Source of the DNA: Pontimonas sp. | GTDB lineage: Bacteria > Actinomycetota > Actinomycetes > Actinomycetales > Microbacteriaceae | Assembly: GCA_028096805.1 (NCBI GenBank) | Contig: JAOHDU010000003.1 | Coordinates: forward strand, 1 to 61,032 | Direction of reading: 5' to 3' | DNA length: 61,032 nt | Part shown: in pieces, positions 33,620-41,875 of the stretch | How positions within the stretch are numbered: position 1 is the stretch's first letter | Layout of the letters: every line of letters begins with the position of its first letter | Notes under the pieces: generated by a model | Told to the model about the DNA's origin: nothing | Database searches by the model: none | What the model saw: only the letters and a program-made list of their open reading frames with translations | Translations under genes and position numbers: made by a program

Positions 33620-36600
33620 CGCCACACACCTGCGCGATCGCGTGCCAGCGGTGACGAGCCGGCGTGCCCGGTCGGCCAAAAGCTCGGGGTTCCCCCGCAA
33701 ACTGGTGGGCGGCAATGAGGCGCGCTGCCGACTCCACGCGCGTAAGAAAAGACTCTCGCTTTTCTGCGGTGAGGGGCTCTTGCGCTGCCAGACGATAGGT
33801 TTTGCCCCTAACGCCGCTCTTCACAAAGAGCAAGATCGCCCCCGCGGACACCGGCGCCGTATCGCCCAGCACCTGCTGAATGCCCGGGGATTCGAGCGCC
33901 ATTTGGTAGGCGAGCATTTGAGGGTTGTCCACGACCGCAGCATCGGTTTGCGGGGTTCCGGTTTTGAGATCGACAACCAGAACGCCACCTTCCGGTGTTT
34001 TTTCGAGACGGTCGATGACACCGCGCACGACGACGCCCTCGTGCTCGATGGTGAACGGTGTCTCAACACCGAGCGCCTCGTACCCGTCACGCAGGCGATC
34101 CCTGGTGTAATCCCCCAGAGCAGTCACCATGCCTCGAGCCAGCCCGCGCTCGTAGAGCTCGACCCATCCGGCGTCATACTCCAGCTCGCCAAACCGGCGG
34201 TCCACCTCCGACCAGAGAGATTCTTCATCTTCTCCGTGGTGCTCCCACGCCTGGTGGAGCAGCAAACCCAGTCCGCGCGAGGGAGCTGGGTCGTTACGGG
34301 CAATAGAGGAGAGAAACCAATCCAAGGGCGACTCCTCCACCGAGGCCAACGCTGAGGGGGACACCGGGATTAGTTCACCCTCCGGCAACGGTTCTTCGGT
34401 ACTAATCGGAGTCAGCCCCCACCAGGCCTCGGGGTCTGCCCCCGAAAGCCCCCACTGCGCCGCGACCGCGAGGTCCCGCGCCAGGGTAGTGGCGTCTGTC
34501 CCGGCAGAAATTTGCTGCACGAGGTCTCGGCGCAGTGCACCCACCACGCTTCTCGCGGAGGCCGGCGGTTGGGTGAGTGGCTCCCTCGCCACCGAGTGTT
34601 TTTCGACCAAACGAAACAGAGCGCTTGGTTCCGATTCTTCCGACTGGGTTGCGGTGATGATGACTTCTTCGCTCGCGCGGGACACCGCGAGAGCAAACAG
34701 GCGAAGTTCGTCATCGCGCACCACTTTGGCTTCATCGATCGCAGCGTCGTCGCGGCCCAGGAGTGCCGCGGTCAAGCGGTGTCCACCGAGCAGCGAGCCC
34801 CGCAACCGCAGGTCAGGCCACACCCCCTCGTCCACACCCGAGACGATGACTAGGGGGCGCTCTACCCCCGCAACAGACGAGGGCGTCGCCACCAACACGG
34901 CCGGCCACAAGGGAGTGGGCAAAATCACGTCTTCGGGCACTTCGGCGGTGAGAAGCGCTTCGATAAAGACAGCGGGGTCTCCACCCGGGGTGGATTCGCC
35001 AAAATCTGCTGCCTGCGCAAAGAGTGCCACCACGGCGTCGAGTGAGCGATTGATGCCCGATTGTCGAAGCCCCGACGCCTGAGCTTTTTTGGGCCAACTG
35101 CGGTTCGCCCCGGAGCCTTCCCACACAGCCCACAGTGCCTCGGACACGCTCCAGGAGGGGTTATCCCGAATATCCGCGAGGAGCCCGGCGAGAGTGTGGG
35201 CTTTGTGGGCAACGTTCGACTCCAGCAGCGCAAACCCGCCACGGTGCGCGAGGGCCTCAGCGATGAGGACATCCACCGGGCGATAGGGCTCATCGCCCGA
35301 TTCTTCTGCGCGCATCGCGAACCGCAGGCGTCGCAATTCTTGTTGGGTCATCCCGCCATAGAGGCCGTGCAGCGCTGCGATCGCAGATCGGGAGGTCATC
35401 GGGCGCAGGCCCAACCCCAGTGCAAGCAATTCCACCAGCTCTCGAGCAGCGCTGTGCTCGCGCAGCGTTGCCCCACTCATGTTTTGGCGGGCAGGAATAC
35501 CCGCCATGGTTAATTCGCGCACCAGCTCGCTCACCCGGGTTCCGCGTCGCGCCACCACCAAAATGTCCTCGAGCGCTCGACCGTGGGAGAGCTGCGCTTC
35601 ACGAATGAGGCCGGCAATGTTGAACGCCTCGGATTGGGGACCATCGGTCACCATGGTGTGCACGGTCGCCGGCAACTCTTCACTGAACGCTGAGCGTTGA
35701 GTGCCCGCCTGCGCGGTCCCTATCCGGGCGGTCACCTCAGAGACGACGGCCCGAATTGCTAAACCGTGGCGCCACACCCGGGGCAACACGGTGGGCGTAA
35801 TCTTCCAGGAGGCTGCCAAGAGTGCGTGGCCCGAGGGCTCGCTGCCGCGGAACGTATTCCCCGCCACGTCGGGTTCGCTCACCACCGTCATTCCCACACC
35901 CTGGGAGGCAAGCGCCTCGATCAACATCAGACCGGCATGCGTGAGGTCGTGGGCATCCTCGATGCAGAGATGCGCAAGCCCCGAGAATTCGTGGGGTAGC
36001 CCCTCCCGCACCGCGGCGGTGGCTCGCGCGAAAATTTCCCCCGAATCAAAGGCCCCGGGTCGAGCACTGGCGACCACACGCCGGTATTCCTCGCGAAAAT
36101 CAGAAGCAGCCGCCCATTCCGGGCGGCCCAGGCGCGAGGCCGCGTGGCGAATCTCGTCGCTGGTCGCACCGTTTTCCCCCGCGCGGGCAATCCATTCGCG
36201 CAATTCTTGGCGAAACACCCGGGTGGCGCGAACCTCAGGTCCAAACATTTCCGGCCATGCAGGGCCCGAGCCATCCTCCTCGTGCCCCGTCAGTAGGGCT
36301 TGAATATCCAGGTCGATCTGACTGGCTTTCATCAAATCGGGCGCAGGGAGCCCCCGTTGGCGGTGGAAGCTCTCCAGGAGGGAAAACGCGAGGGCGGCAA
36401 GGGAGCGAACCCTCGCGCCCTGGGTCGCCAAACCCAGACGGAGGCCTAGAACATCGCGCAGGTGGGAAGCCTGGTGTCGGGTGGGAGTTGCCATCAGCAG
36501 ATTGTCGGGGTGGACGCCCTGCCCCACGAGGGCAAGGAACCGCTGCTGCAACAGTTCTGTCTTCCCCGACCCGGGAGCACCCAGCACAATCTGGTGCACG

Positions 36601-36644
36601 CGGGCAGGTGCATCAATGAGGGCGGAAGGGGTCACATCGGACAT
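33612..36644 (-). CDS. adnA: AdnA: helicase-nuclease partner subunit
   Basis: A 1010-aa partner of AdnB with the same two-part plan. Walker A is intact (APGSGKTELLQQRF, about 23-35), but motif II reads LCIEDAHDLTHAG instead of a DExQ-type Walker B, as in AdnA subunits with a weak motor. The nuclease part is complete: RGVIDRLE, then GVLVVDLKTGTPQTDAAV and QMLAYQMAL. The start is ATG 36644 or GTG 36647; TAGCCT lies 5-8 nt upstream, so a leaderless message is likely. adnA precedes adnB and overlaps it, the order of Rv3202c-Rv3201c in M. tuberculosis. Confidence 0.88.
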   Translation of the reverse strand: MSDVTPSALIDAPARVHQIVLGAPGSGKTELLQQRFLALVGQGVHPDNLLMATPTRHQASHLRDVLGLRLGLATQGARVRSLAALAFSLLESFHRQRGLPAPDLMKASQIDLDIQALLTGHEEDGSGPAWPEMFGPEVRATRVFRQELREWIARAGENGATSDEIRHAASRLGRPEWAAASDFREEYRRVVASARPGAFDSGEIFARATAAVREGLPHEFSGLAHLCIEDAHDLTHAGLMLIEALASQGVGMTVVSEPDVAGNTFRGSEPSGHALLAASWKITPTVLPRVWRHGLAIRAVVSEVTARIGTAQAGTQRSAFSEELPATVHTMVTDGPQSEAFNIAGLIREAQLSHGRALEDILVVARRGTRVSELVRELTMAGIPARQNMSGATLREHSAARELVELLALGLGLRPMTSRSAIAALHGLYGGMTQQELRRLRFAMRAEESGDEPYRPVDVLIAEALAHRGGFALLESNVAHKAHTLAGLLADIRDNPSWSVSEALWAVWEGSGANRSWPKKAQASGLRQSGINRSLDAVVALFAQAADFGESTPGGDPAVFIEALLTAEVPEDVILPTPLWPAVLVATPSSVAGVERPLVIVSGVDEGVWPDLRLRGSLLGGHRLTAALLGRDDAAIDEAKVVRDDELRLFALAVSRASEEVIITATQSEESEPSALFRLVEKHSVAREPLTQPPASARSVVGALRRDLVQQISAGTDATTLARDLAVAAQWGLSGADPEAWWGLTPISTEEPLPEGELIPVSPSALASVEESPLDWFLSSIARNDPAPSRGLGLLLHQAWEHHGEDEESLWSEVDRRFGELEYDAGWVELYERGLARGMVTALGDYTRDRLRDGYEALGVETPFTIEHEGVVVRGVIDRLEKTPEGGVLVVDLKTGTPQTDAAVVDNPQMLAYQMALESPGIQQVLGDTAPVSAGAILLFVKSGVRGKTYRLAAQEPLTAEKRESFLTRVESAARLIAAHQFAGEPRAFGRPGTPARHRWHAIAQVCGDA

Positions 36645-36652
36645 CACCTTCG

Positions 36653-36658
36653 AGGCTA
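36653..36658 (-). promoter_or_regulatory. -10 element for adnA-adnB
   Basis: TAGCCT, 8 nt before ATG 36644 and 5 nt before GTG 36647. Confidence 0.45.
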
Positions 36659-36679
36659 ATCCACACAGGTGACGTGCTC

Positions 36680-36685
36680 TACGCT
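36680..36685 (+). promoter_or_regulatory. -10 element, probable leaderless promoter of the DUF3107 gene
   Basis: TACGCT, then AGGAGA, then GTG at 36692. It is divergent from the adnA promoter, with 21 bp between the two hexamers. Confidence 0.55.
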
Positions 36686-36691
36686 AGGAGA

Positions 36692-36916
36692 GTGGATATA
36701 CGTATTGGAATCATTAACACCGCACGCGAGCTAGTTATTACGACGAATGCTCCCGTGAAAGACCTCGAGAAGGCGATTGCTGAAGGTCTTGCCTCAGAGT
36801 CGGGCACCATTCGGTTTGAGGATGAAAAAGGCCACATCTTTGTCGTGGCCTCTCGTCACCTCGCCTACGTGGAGTTGGGTGTGGAAAAGGCCAGGAAGGT
36901 CGGCTTCGCGCCCTAA
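36692..36916 (+). CDS. DUF3107 protein
   Basis: A 74-aa protein of an actinobacterial family (TB9.4-like). It begins VDIRIGIINTARELVITTN and ends FVVASRHLAYVELGVEKARKVGF. The pattern of strand, helix, strand (DIRIGI, DLEKAIAEGL, TIRFEDEKGHIFVVA) is typical; no catalytic residues are evident. GTG 36692 is chosen because the leaderless -10 lies exactly 6 nt before it and the earlier in-frame codons are not conserved. It precedes the small membrane protein by 3 nt and stands between adnA and the rhlE-like gene, as in M. tuberculosis. Confidence 0.85.
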   Translation: MDIRIGIINTARELVITTNAPVKDLEKAIAEGLASESGTIRFEDEKGHIFVVASRHLAYVELGVEKARKVGFAP

Positions 36917-36919
36917 CCC

Positions 36920-37213
36920 GTGGCTGTCAACCTCGTTCTTGTCATTACCGCAGCCGGCCTGATCGGCTTCGGCCTTCGCTACGTTCTTCCTCTGCGCGAT
37001 CGTCTCGGTCTCGCCGTGGTTCCCTCCACCGCGATCATTGCGGGATCTTTTGGCTGGGCTCTGGCGATGTGGGTAGGCCTTTCCCCCTCGGGAATTTGGG
37101 GCTGGGTGATCGCTCTGGGTCTGTCGATTGCCGCACCTATTGCCGTGGGTGTGTACCTCCCCCGCCGCCGTGACGCAGCAGACGAAGCCTTGTGGGAGAA
37201 CCTCGTTCGCTAG
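36920..37213 (+). CDS. Small integral membrane protein
   Basis: A 97-aa protein with three hydrophobic segments (about 2-20, 34-52 and 60-80) and a charged C-terminus (YLPRRRDAADEALWENLVR). No family motif is recognised. It begins GTG 36920, 3 nt after the DUF3107 stop, so it is in the same operon. Its stop (TAG) is interlocked by 4 bp with the stop of the convergent ferritin-like gene (CTAG). Confidence 0.75.
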   Translation: MAVNLVLVITAAGLIGFGLRYVLPLRDRLGLAVVPSTAIIAGSFGWALAMWVGLSPSGIWGWVIALGLSIAAPIAVGVYLPRRRDAADEALWENLVR

Positions 37214-37923
37214 GCGGTAAGACCTAAGCGGTCCAAACGTCGCGTGTGGTGACCGAGCACTTCGGTGAGCACCGGCTCCAGCGGAGCTTCTGTTTCGTGG
37301 GAGGCTTGCGCCCGGGCTGAGAGAGCATCCCGGCAGATCAGCATCACATCGCCGACGAGCCGCCTCGACCACAGGCTGACCCGGGAGCGGTAGCGCTCAT
37401 CAGAGGCCAACAGGCCCTCCAGGACGCGGGCCATGGCTTCCTCATCACCCTGATCGGCAAGAATCTCCTGCGCTGTGTGGGCCAAAGCCTGAGGCATTCC
37501 TTGCGCGAGAAGGTGCCAGAAGTCTCGCGCAAAGCCGGTGAGCACATAGGCGGTGGTGAGGTTCTCGTACCAGCGCGCACTTTCCAGGCGAGCGAGGTGA
37601 CGGGCAAGTTTTTCGCGACCCGGTGCCAGAGCAACCGCAGGATCATCGACGTAGTCCTCCAGCAGTCGGGAAAACGCGCGATAGCGATCCATCGCTGTGC
37701 CCGTAGCGCTCATCAGCTCTCCAGCATCAGCGCTCGCCCAGGCTTGCTCCGCACACTGCGCCAACAGGGTCACTAACCGCGCCTGCAGATTGACGGCGCT
37801 GAGCAAAAAGTCTGCGGCCGGCGGCGCGAGAGCGTCAACATCGACTTTATTGACCGCCGCGGCATAGCCGCGACTAGGCAGGGTGGGCCCATTCTGGGGT
37901 TTCTTGCGCTTCCAGAAGACCAT
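37210..37923 (-). CDS. Ferritin-like-fold protein (Rv3210c type)
   Basis: A 237-aa helical protein of the actinobacterial ferritin-like/MiaE-like group. The N-terminus is basic (MVFWKRKKPQNGP). The long helices include AVNLQARLVTLLAQCAEQAW and LESARWYENLTTAYVLTGFA, with ARWYENL at the place where the family has a Glu-rich metal site, but the full EExxH pattern is not clear, so catalysis is unproven. TAAGCT stands exactly 6 nt before ATG 37923. It is convergent with the small membrane protein and divergent from the rhlE-like helicase, as in M. tuberculosis. Confidence 0.75.
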   Translation of the reverse strand: MVFWKRKKPQNGPTLPSRGYAAAVNKVDVDALAPPAADFLLSAVNLQARLVTLLAQCAEQAWASADAGELMSATGTAMDRYRAFSRLLEDYVDDPAVALAPGREKLARHLARLESARWYENLTTAYVLTGFARDFWHLLAQGMPQALAHTAQEILADQGDEEAMARVLEGLLASDERYRSRVSLWSRRLVGDVMLICRDALSARAQASHETEAPLEPVLTEVLGHHTRRLDRLGLTA

Positions 37924-37929
37924 CCCGCA

Positions 37930-37935
37930 AGCTTA
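37930..37935 (-). promoter_or_regulatory. -10 element, probable leaderless promoter of the ferritin-like gene
   Basis: TAAGCT, then TGCGGG, then ATG at 37923. Confidence 0.55.
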
Positions 37936-37974
37936 GCCGGGGCTCACCATCGGCTCGCGGAAGGGTGCGACGAC

Positions 37975-37980
37975 TAGACT
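37975..37980 (+). promoter_or_regulatory. -10 element for the DEAD-box helicase gene
   Basis: TAGACT, about 33 bp before GTG 38014. The leader contains GAGGAA, but spaced about 12 nt from the start. Confidence 0.45.
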
Positions 37981-38013
37981 GGTAAAAAACAACAGACGAG
38001 GAATACCTAACAC

Positions 38014-39378
38014 GTGAATTTTTCCGACCTCGGTATCGAAACCGACATGGTCGAGGCACTCGAAGCCACAGGAATTAAAGAACCGTTCCCCATTCAGGAA
38101 CAGACCATTCCGATAGCGCTCACCGGCCAAGACATTATTGGACAAGCAAAAACGGGAACCGGCAAAACCTTCGGTTTTGGCCTTCCCCTCATTCAGTCCC
38201 TCGGCGTGGACCCCGAACCCGGCGTGAAAGCGCTGATTGTGGTCCCCACCCGCGAATTGGCCGTTCAGGTCACCGAAGACATGGTGCTCGCCACCAGCAA
38301 CCGATCCACCTCGATCGTCTCGATCTATGGCGGCAAAGCGTATGAAGGCCAGATTGAGGCCATCAAAGCGGGTGCACAAGTGGTGGTGGGAACACCGGGC
38401 CGTCTGCTCGATCTCGCCAGCCAACGGCTCATTTCTTTTGCGGACGTGAAGACGATGGTTCTCGATGAGGCCGACAAAATGCTCGACTTGGGGTTCCTCC
38501 CCGATGTTGAGCGCCTGTTCGCCCAAACTCCTGCCACCCGTCACACCATGCTGTTCTCGGCCACCATGCCGGGGCCCGTGGTCACTTTGGCGCGGCGCTT
38601 CATGAACAAGCCGATTCATATTCGCGCGACATCGCCGGATGAAACCATCACGCAGGCCAACATCAAGCACTTTGTGTATCGCGCGCACGCGCTCGATAAG
38701 GACGAAATCATCGGGCGCATCTTGCTCGCGCCCGGTCGTGGCAAAACCGTCATCTTCACCCGCACGAAGCGCGCGGCAGCGCGCCTCATGGAGGAGCTCA
38801 ATGACCGCGGTTTCCTCGCGGGTGCGGTTCACGGCGATATGAGCCAGGACGCTCGTGAGCGCTCCATGGTGGCGTTCAAGGCGGGCAAAAAAGACGTTTT
38901 GATTGCCACCGACGTGGCGGCCCGGGGTATCGACGTTGATGACGTTACGCACGTCATCAACCACACGATCCCGGAAGACCATGATGCGTACCTACACCGG
39001 GTGGGTCGCACCGGTCGCGCCGGCAAAACCGGTATCGCGGTGACCTTCGTCGACTGGGATGACCTCCACAAGTGGGCGCTGATCAATAAGTCATTGGAAA
39101 TGGGCATTCCCGAACCGGTGGAAACCTATTCGTCCTCCCCGCACTTCTTTAAAGACCTCAACATTCCGGAGGGAACGAAGGGTCGCCTCAAAACGACCCC
39201 TATTCCGCAGAAGGAAAAACGCGCGGGGCAGCCTCCGCGCGGATCGCAGGGTTCGCCACGCGGTGGCTCACGCAGTGGGGGTTCACCATCCAGCGGGTCT
39301 CCGTCGCGAACCACATCGGGGGCAGAGTCGGCGTCTTCCGGAAACCGCCAACGTCGCCGTCGCCGCACCTCCAGCTAA
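38014..39378 (+). CDS. DEAD-box RNA helicase (RhlE-like)
   Basis: A 454-aa RNA helicase. Motifs in order: FSDLGIETDMVEAL (Q-motif region), PFPIQEQTIP (Q), GQAKTGTGKTFGFGLP (I), VVPTRELAVQV (Ia), VGTPGRLLDL (Ib), MVLDEADKMLDLGF (II), MLFSATMPGPV (III), TVIFTRTKRAA (IV), VLIATDVAARGIDVDDV (V), HRVGRTGRAGKTG (VI). The last 60 residues are a Gly/Ser/Arg-rich basic tail (SPRGGSRSGGSPSSGSPSR) typical of actinobacterial RhlE-type enzymes. Role: RNA remodelling in ribosome assembly or mRNA decay. The start codon is GTG. Its stop is interlocked with the PHP gene (CTAA). Confidence 0.93.
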   Translation: MNFSDLGIETDMVEALEATGIKEPFPIQEQTIPIALTGQDIIGQAKTGTGKTFGFGLPLIQSLGVDPEPGVKALIVVPTRELAVQVTEDMVLATSNRSTSIVSIYGGKAYEGQIEAIKAGAQVVVGTPGRLLDLASQRLISFADVKTMVLDEADKMLDLGFLPDVERLFAQTPATRHTMLFSATMPGPVVTLARRFMNKPIHIRATSPDETITQANIKHFVYRAHALDKDEIIGRILLAPGRGKTVIFTRTKRAAARLMEELNDRGFLAGAVHGDMSQDARERSMVAFKAGKKDVLIATDVAARGIDVDDVTHVINHTIPEDHDAYLHRVGRTGRAGKTGIAVTFVDWDDLHKWALINKSLEMGIPEPVETYSSSPHFFKDLNIPEGTKGRLKTTPIPQKEKRAGQPPRGSQGSPRGGSRSGGSPSSGSPSRTTSGAESASSGNRQRRRRRTSS

Positions 39379-40268
39379 CGCAGGGGTGTTGCGCCGGTTC
39401 CTTGGGTGAGTATTCGCTCGAGGTGTTCCTGGCTCGTCGTGTTTTCGCCCAACTGGTTGGGCTTCTTCGTGCCGTGAAAGTCGCTGGAGCCGGTGATGAT
39501 CAGATCGTGGCGCTTCGCCACTTTCTGCAACAGCTCTTTGCCTGCGTCGGTGTTTTCACGGTGGTGAATCTCCAACCCCGCTAAACCGTGGTCGACCAGT
39601 GCGTCATAGCCGGCAAGAATCCGGTCGTCGCTGAGGGTGTGATCGATGGCGCCCGAGCGCGCCCCGGTGTAAGGGTGCGCGAGAACAGGGACCGCACCGG
39701 CATCACGCAACACGGTGATGGCCTGGGTGAGCAGGGGCGCGTAGTGCGGCACGTGATAGGGACCATCAGCCCTCAACGGGCCCGCAAACGCTGCTGAAGT
39801 ATCAGGAAAATACCCCTTATCAATGAGGATTTGCGCAATATGCGGTCTTCCCGCGGTCGCCCCCGGGGGGATCGTTTCGGCAACGTCGTCCCAACTGATG
39901 TCGAAGTCGGTCTGCAGCTTCTCCACCATCAACTGGAGACGGTGGTCGCGGTGGGAGCGAATCTTGTCGGTTTCTTTGCGCAGTGCGGGGTGAGCCGGGT
40001 CTGGCAGATACCCCAGCAGGTGGACACTGCGCGGCGGGGTTCCCGCCTCTCGATCGATTACTTGGGCGCTGAGCTCAATGGCGGGAATCACCGTCATTCC
40101 CGAACCCGACACCGCTGCAGCTGCTTCGTCCCAGCCGCTCAGGGTGTCGTGGTCACTGAGGCCCAAAACATCCAGGCCGGCGCGCAACGCCTGCTCGACC
40201 AACTGGGTCGGGGTGTCCGCCCCATCCGAGCAGGTGGTGTGGGCGTGGAGGTCTATTCGCAATGGCAC
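39375..40268 (-). CDS. PHP-domain phosphoesterase
   Basis: A 297-aa metal-dependent enzyme of the polymerase-and-histidinol-phosphatase fold. Metal ligands are visible: LHAHTTCSDG at the N-terminus, GLSDHDTLSGWDE, YHVPHYAPLL, PVLAHPYTG and TGSSDFHGTKKP. The same set defines the trpH/RNase AM group, which removes 5'-terminal nucleotides from RNA or acts as a 3',5'-nucleotide phosphatase; I infer one of these. Start GTG at 40268 with TAGCAT exactly 6 nt upstream. Only 29 bp separate it from the divergent aminopeptidase gene. Confidence 0.88.
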   Translation of the reverse strand: MPLRIDLHAHTTCSDGADTPTQLVEQALRAGLDVLGLSDHDTLSGWDEAAAAVSGSGMTVIPAIELSAQVIDREAGTPPRSVHLLGYLPDPAHPALRKETDKIRSHRDHRLQLMVEKLQTDFDISWDDVAETIPPGATAGRPHIAQILIDKGYFPDTSAAFAGPLRADGPYHVPHYAPLLTQAITVLRDAGAVPVLAHPYTGARSGAIDHTLSDDRILAGYDALVDHGLAGLEIHHRENTDAGKELLQKVAKRHDLIITGSSDFHGTKKPNQLGENTTSQEHLERILTQGTGATPLR

Positions 40269-40274
40269 TCCCCC

Positions 40275-40280
40275 ATGCTA
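40275..40280 (-). promoter_or_regulatory. -10 element, probable leaderless promoter of the PHP gene
   Basis: TAGCAT, then GGGGGA, then GTG at 40268. It faces the putative -10 of the divergent gene only 5 bp away. Confidence 0.55.
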
Positions 40281-40285
40281 GGTGG

Positions 40286-40291
40286 CACACT
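40286..40291 (+). promoter_or_regulatory. Weak -10-like CACACT at leaderless spacing
   Basis: CACACT, then GAAGAC, then ATG at 40298. Same spacing as the TAnnnT class, weaker first base. Confidence 0.35.
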
Positions 40292-40297
40292 GAAGAC

Positions 40298-41746
40298 ATG
40301 GCGAAAGACCCTCCTGAGACGAAGCCCAGCAACCGGTCTGCGCCGATCTCGGAGGCGTTTCGCTCCTTTATCCAGAGTGGTTGGTCACCGGTGGAGCCCA
40401 CTTCCACCACTCGCCTCGCTATCGCTGATTATGCGGCCACCCGGCGCGACGCGTTGAGCGAGAACTTCCCCGGCATCACCCTGGTGATACCGGCGGGTTC
40501 CCCCAAACAACGCTCCAACGACACCGACTATCCCTACCGTCCCCACAGTGCTTTTACCTACTTCACCGGGTGGGGTCACGACACTACGGCCGGCAGCGTG
40601 CTGCAGGGACTGTGGGATGGCAACCACCACGAATGGACCCTGTTTGCCCGCGGTCCTGCCCCCCGCACCAGCGATGAGTTTTATGCCAACGCCGCCATCG
40701 GTGAATTTTGGACGGGCCGACGCCCCTCCCTTGACGAGGTCGCCACCCGGTTTGGCCTCGCCACCGCAGAGCGCGAGACCTTTGTTTTCCCCGACGATGA
40801 ATCCTCCCCGATCGCACTGGTGTGGGAAGCGGACCTGGCCCTCAGCGGTGAGCTGGAAACCCTTCGCGGCAGCGCGGGGTCACAGTCGGATGATGACGAT
40901 CTCGAGCGCGTCGCCAGTGAAATGCGGTTAGTGAAGGACGAGTTCGAAATAGCCGAGCTTCGCGAGGCGGTGGCCTCCACCCACCGAGGTTTCACCGACA
41001 TCCTCGAGGCCCTTCCTGGCGCTATCGGTCACGAACGCGGTGAGCGCGTCATTGAGGGGGCTTTTCACCAGCGCTCTCGCCTCGAAGGCAACTCCGTGGG
41101 GTATGACTCGATTGTGGCTGCTGGTTCACACGCGTGCATTTTGCACTGGGTAGATAACAACGGCCCCATCCGGGATGGCGATTTGCTGCTGGTGGACGCG
41201 GGAGTGGAACGAGAATCGCTCTACACCGCCGACATCACCCGCACGCTCCCCGTTAATGGCCGCTTCACCCAGCACCAGCGCCTGGTCTATGCCGCGGTGC
41301 TGGAAGCCGCCGACGCCGCGTTTGACGCGGTGAAGCCGGGGGTGCCGTTTCACACGGTGCACGACACCGCCATGGCGGTGATCGCCCGGCACGTAAGCGA
41401 GTGGGGTTTCCTCCCTGTGTCGCTCGAGGAGACCCTCGAGAGAACCAGCCAACTTCACCGGCGATACATGATTCACGGGACTAGCCATCACCTGGGGCTC
41501 GATGTTCACGATTGCGCTCACGCACGCCGTGAGCGCTACCTGTTGGGAACAATCGAGCCGGGAATGGTATTCACCATCGAGCCAGGACTCTACTTCCAAC
41601 CCGACGACGAGACCGTGCCGCCCGAATGGCGGGGTATCGGTGTGCGAATTGAAGACAACATCCTGGTCACCCACGACGGGGCAGAGAACCTTTCTGCTGG
41701 GATCCCCCGCACACCCGACGAGGTGGAAGCCTGGATGGCTCGCTGA
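40298..41746 (+). CDS. pepP: Xaa-Pro aminopeptidase (M24B)
   Basis: A 482-aa aminopeptidase P. The N-terminal domain (SAFTYFTGWGHDTTAGSVLQG) is the typical creatinase-like half. The C-terminal pita-bread half shows the metal ligands Asp-Asp in LLLVDAGVERESLYTADITRT, His in HGTSHHLGLDVHD, Glu in FTIEPGLYF and Glu in GIGVRIEDNILVT. It removes an N-terminal residue before proline in peptide turnover. ATG 40298 is preferred over 40262 because the earlier residues are not conserved and the -10-like CACACT lies 6 nt before it. tRNA-Leu follows 24 bp later with its own promoter. Confidence 0.93.
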   Translation: MAKDPPETKPSNRSAPISEAFRSFIQSGWSPVEPTSTTRLAIADYAATRRDALSENFPGITLVIPAGSPKQRSNDTDYPYRPHSAFTYFTGWGHDTTAGSVLQGLWDGNHHEWTLFARGPAPRTSDEFYANAAIGEFWTGRRPSLDEVATRFGLATAERETFVFPDDESSPIALVWEADLALSGELETLRGSAGSQSDDDDLERVASEMRLVKDEFEIAELREAVASTHRGFTDILEALPGAIGHERGERVIEGAFHQRSRLEGNSVGYDSIVAAGSHACILHWVDNNGPIRDGDLLLVDAGVERESLYTADITRTLPVNGRFTQHQRLVYAAVLEAADAAFDAVKPGVPFHTVHDTAMAVIARHVSEWGFLPVSLEETLERTSQLHRRYMIHGTSHHLGLDVHDCAHARRERYLLGTIEPGMVFTIEPGLYFQPDDETVPPEWRGIGVRIEDNILVTHDGAENLSAGIPRTPDEVEAWMAR

Positions 41747-41753
41747 GCCCCGG

Positions 41754-41759
41754 TACACT
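41754..41759 (+). promoter_or_regulatory. -10 element for tRNA-Leu
   Basis: TACACT, 10 bp before the tRNA 5' end and 8 bp past the aminopeptidase stop. Confidence 0.5.
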
Positions 41760-41769
41760 TTTAGCGCCA

Positions 41770-41851
41770 GCGGGAGTGGTGAAATTGGTATACACGCAGG
41801 ATTTAGGTTCCTGTGCCTTCGGGCGTGAGGGTTCAAGTCCCTTCTCCCGCA
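41770..41851 (+). tRNA. tRNA-Leu (anticodon TAG)
   Basis: An 82-nt class II tRNA body without an encoded CCA. The acceptor stem pairs GCGGGAG with CTCCCGC, discriminator A. The D-arm carries GTGGTGAAATTGGTAT, the anticodon arm CAGGA-TTTAGGT-TCCTG places TAG at 34-36, a variable arm TGCCTTCGGGCG follows, and the T-arm GGTTCAAGTCC is normal. It reads CUA and other CUN codons. Confidence 0.95.
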
Positions 41852-41875
41852 CAAACGGTGCGGCCGCAGTGTGAG

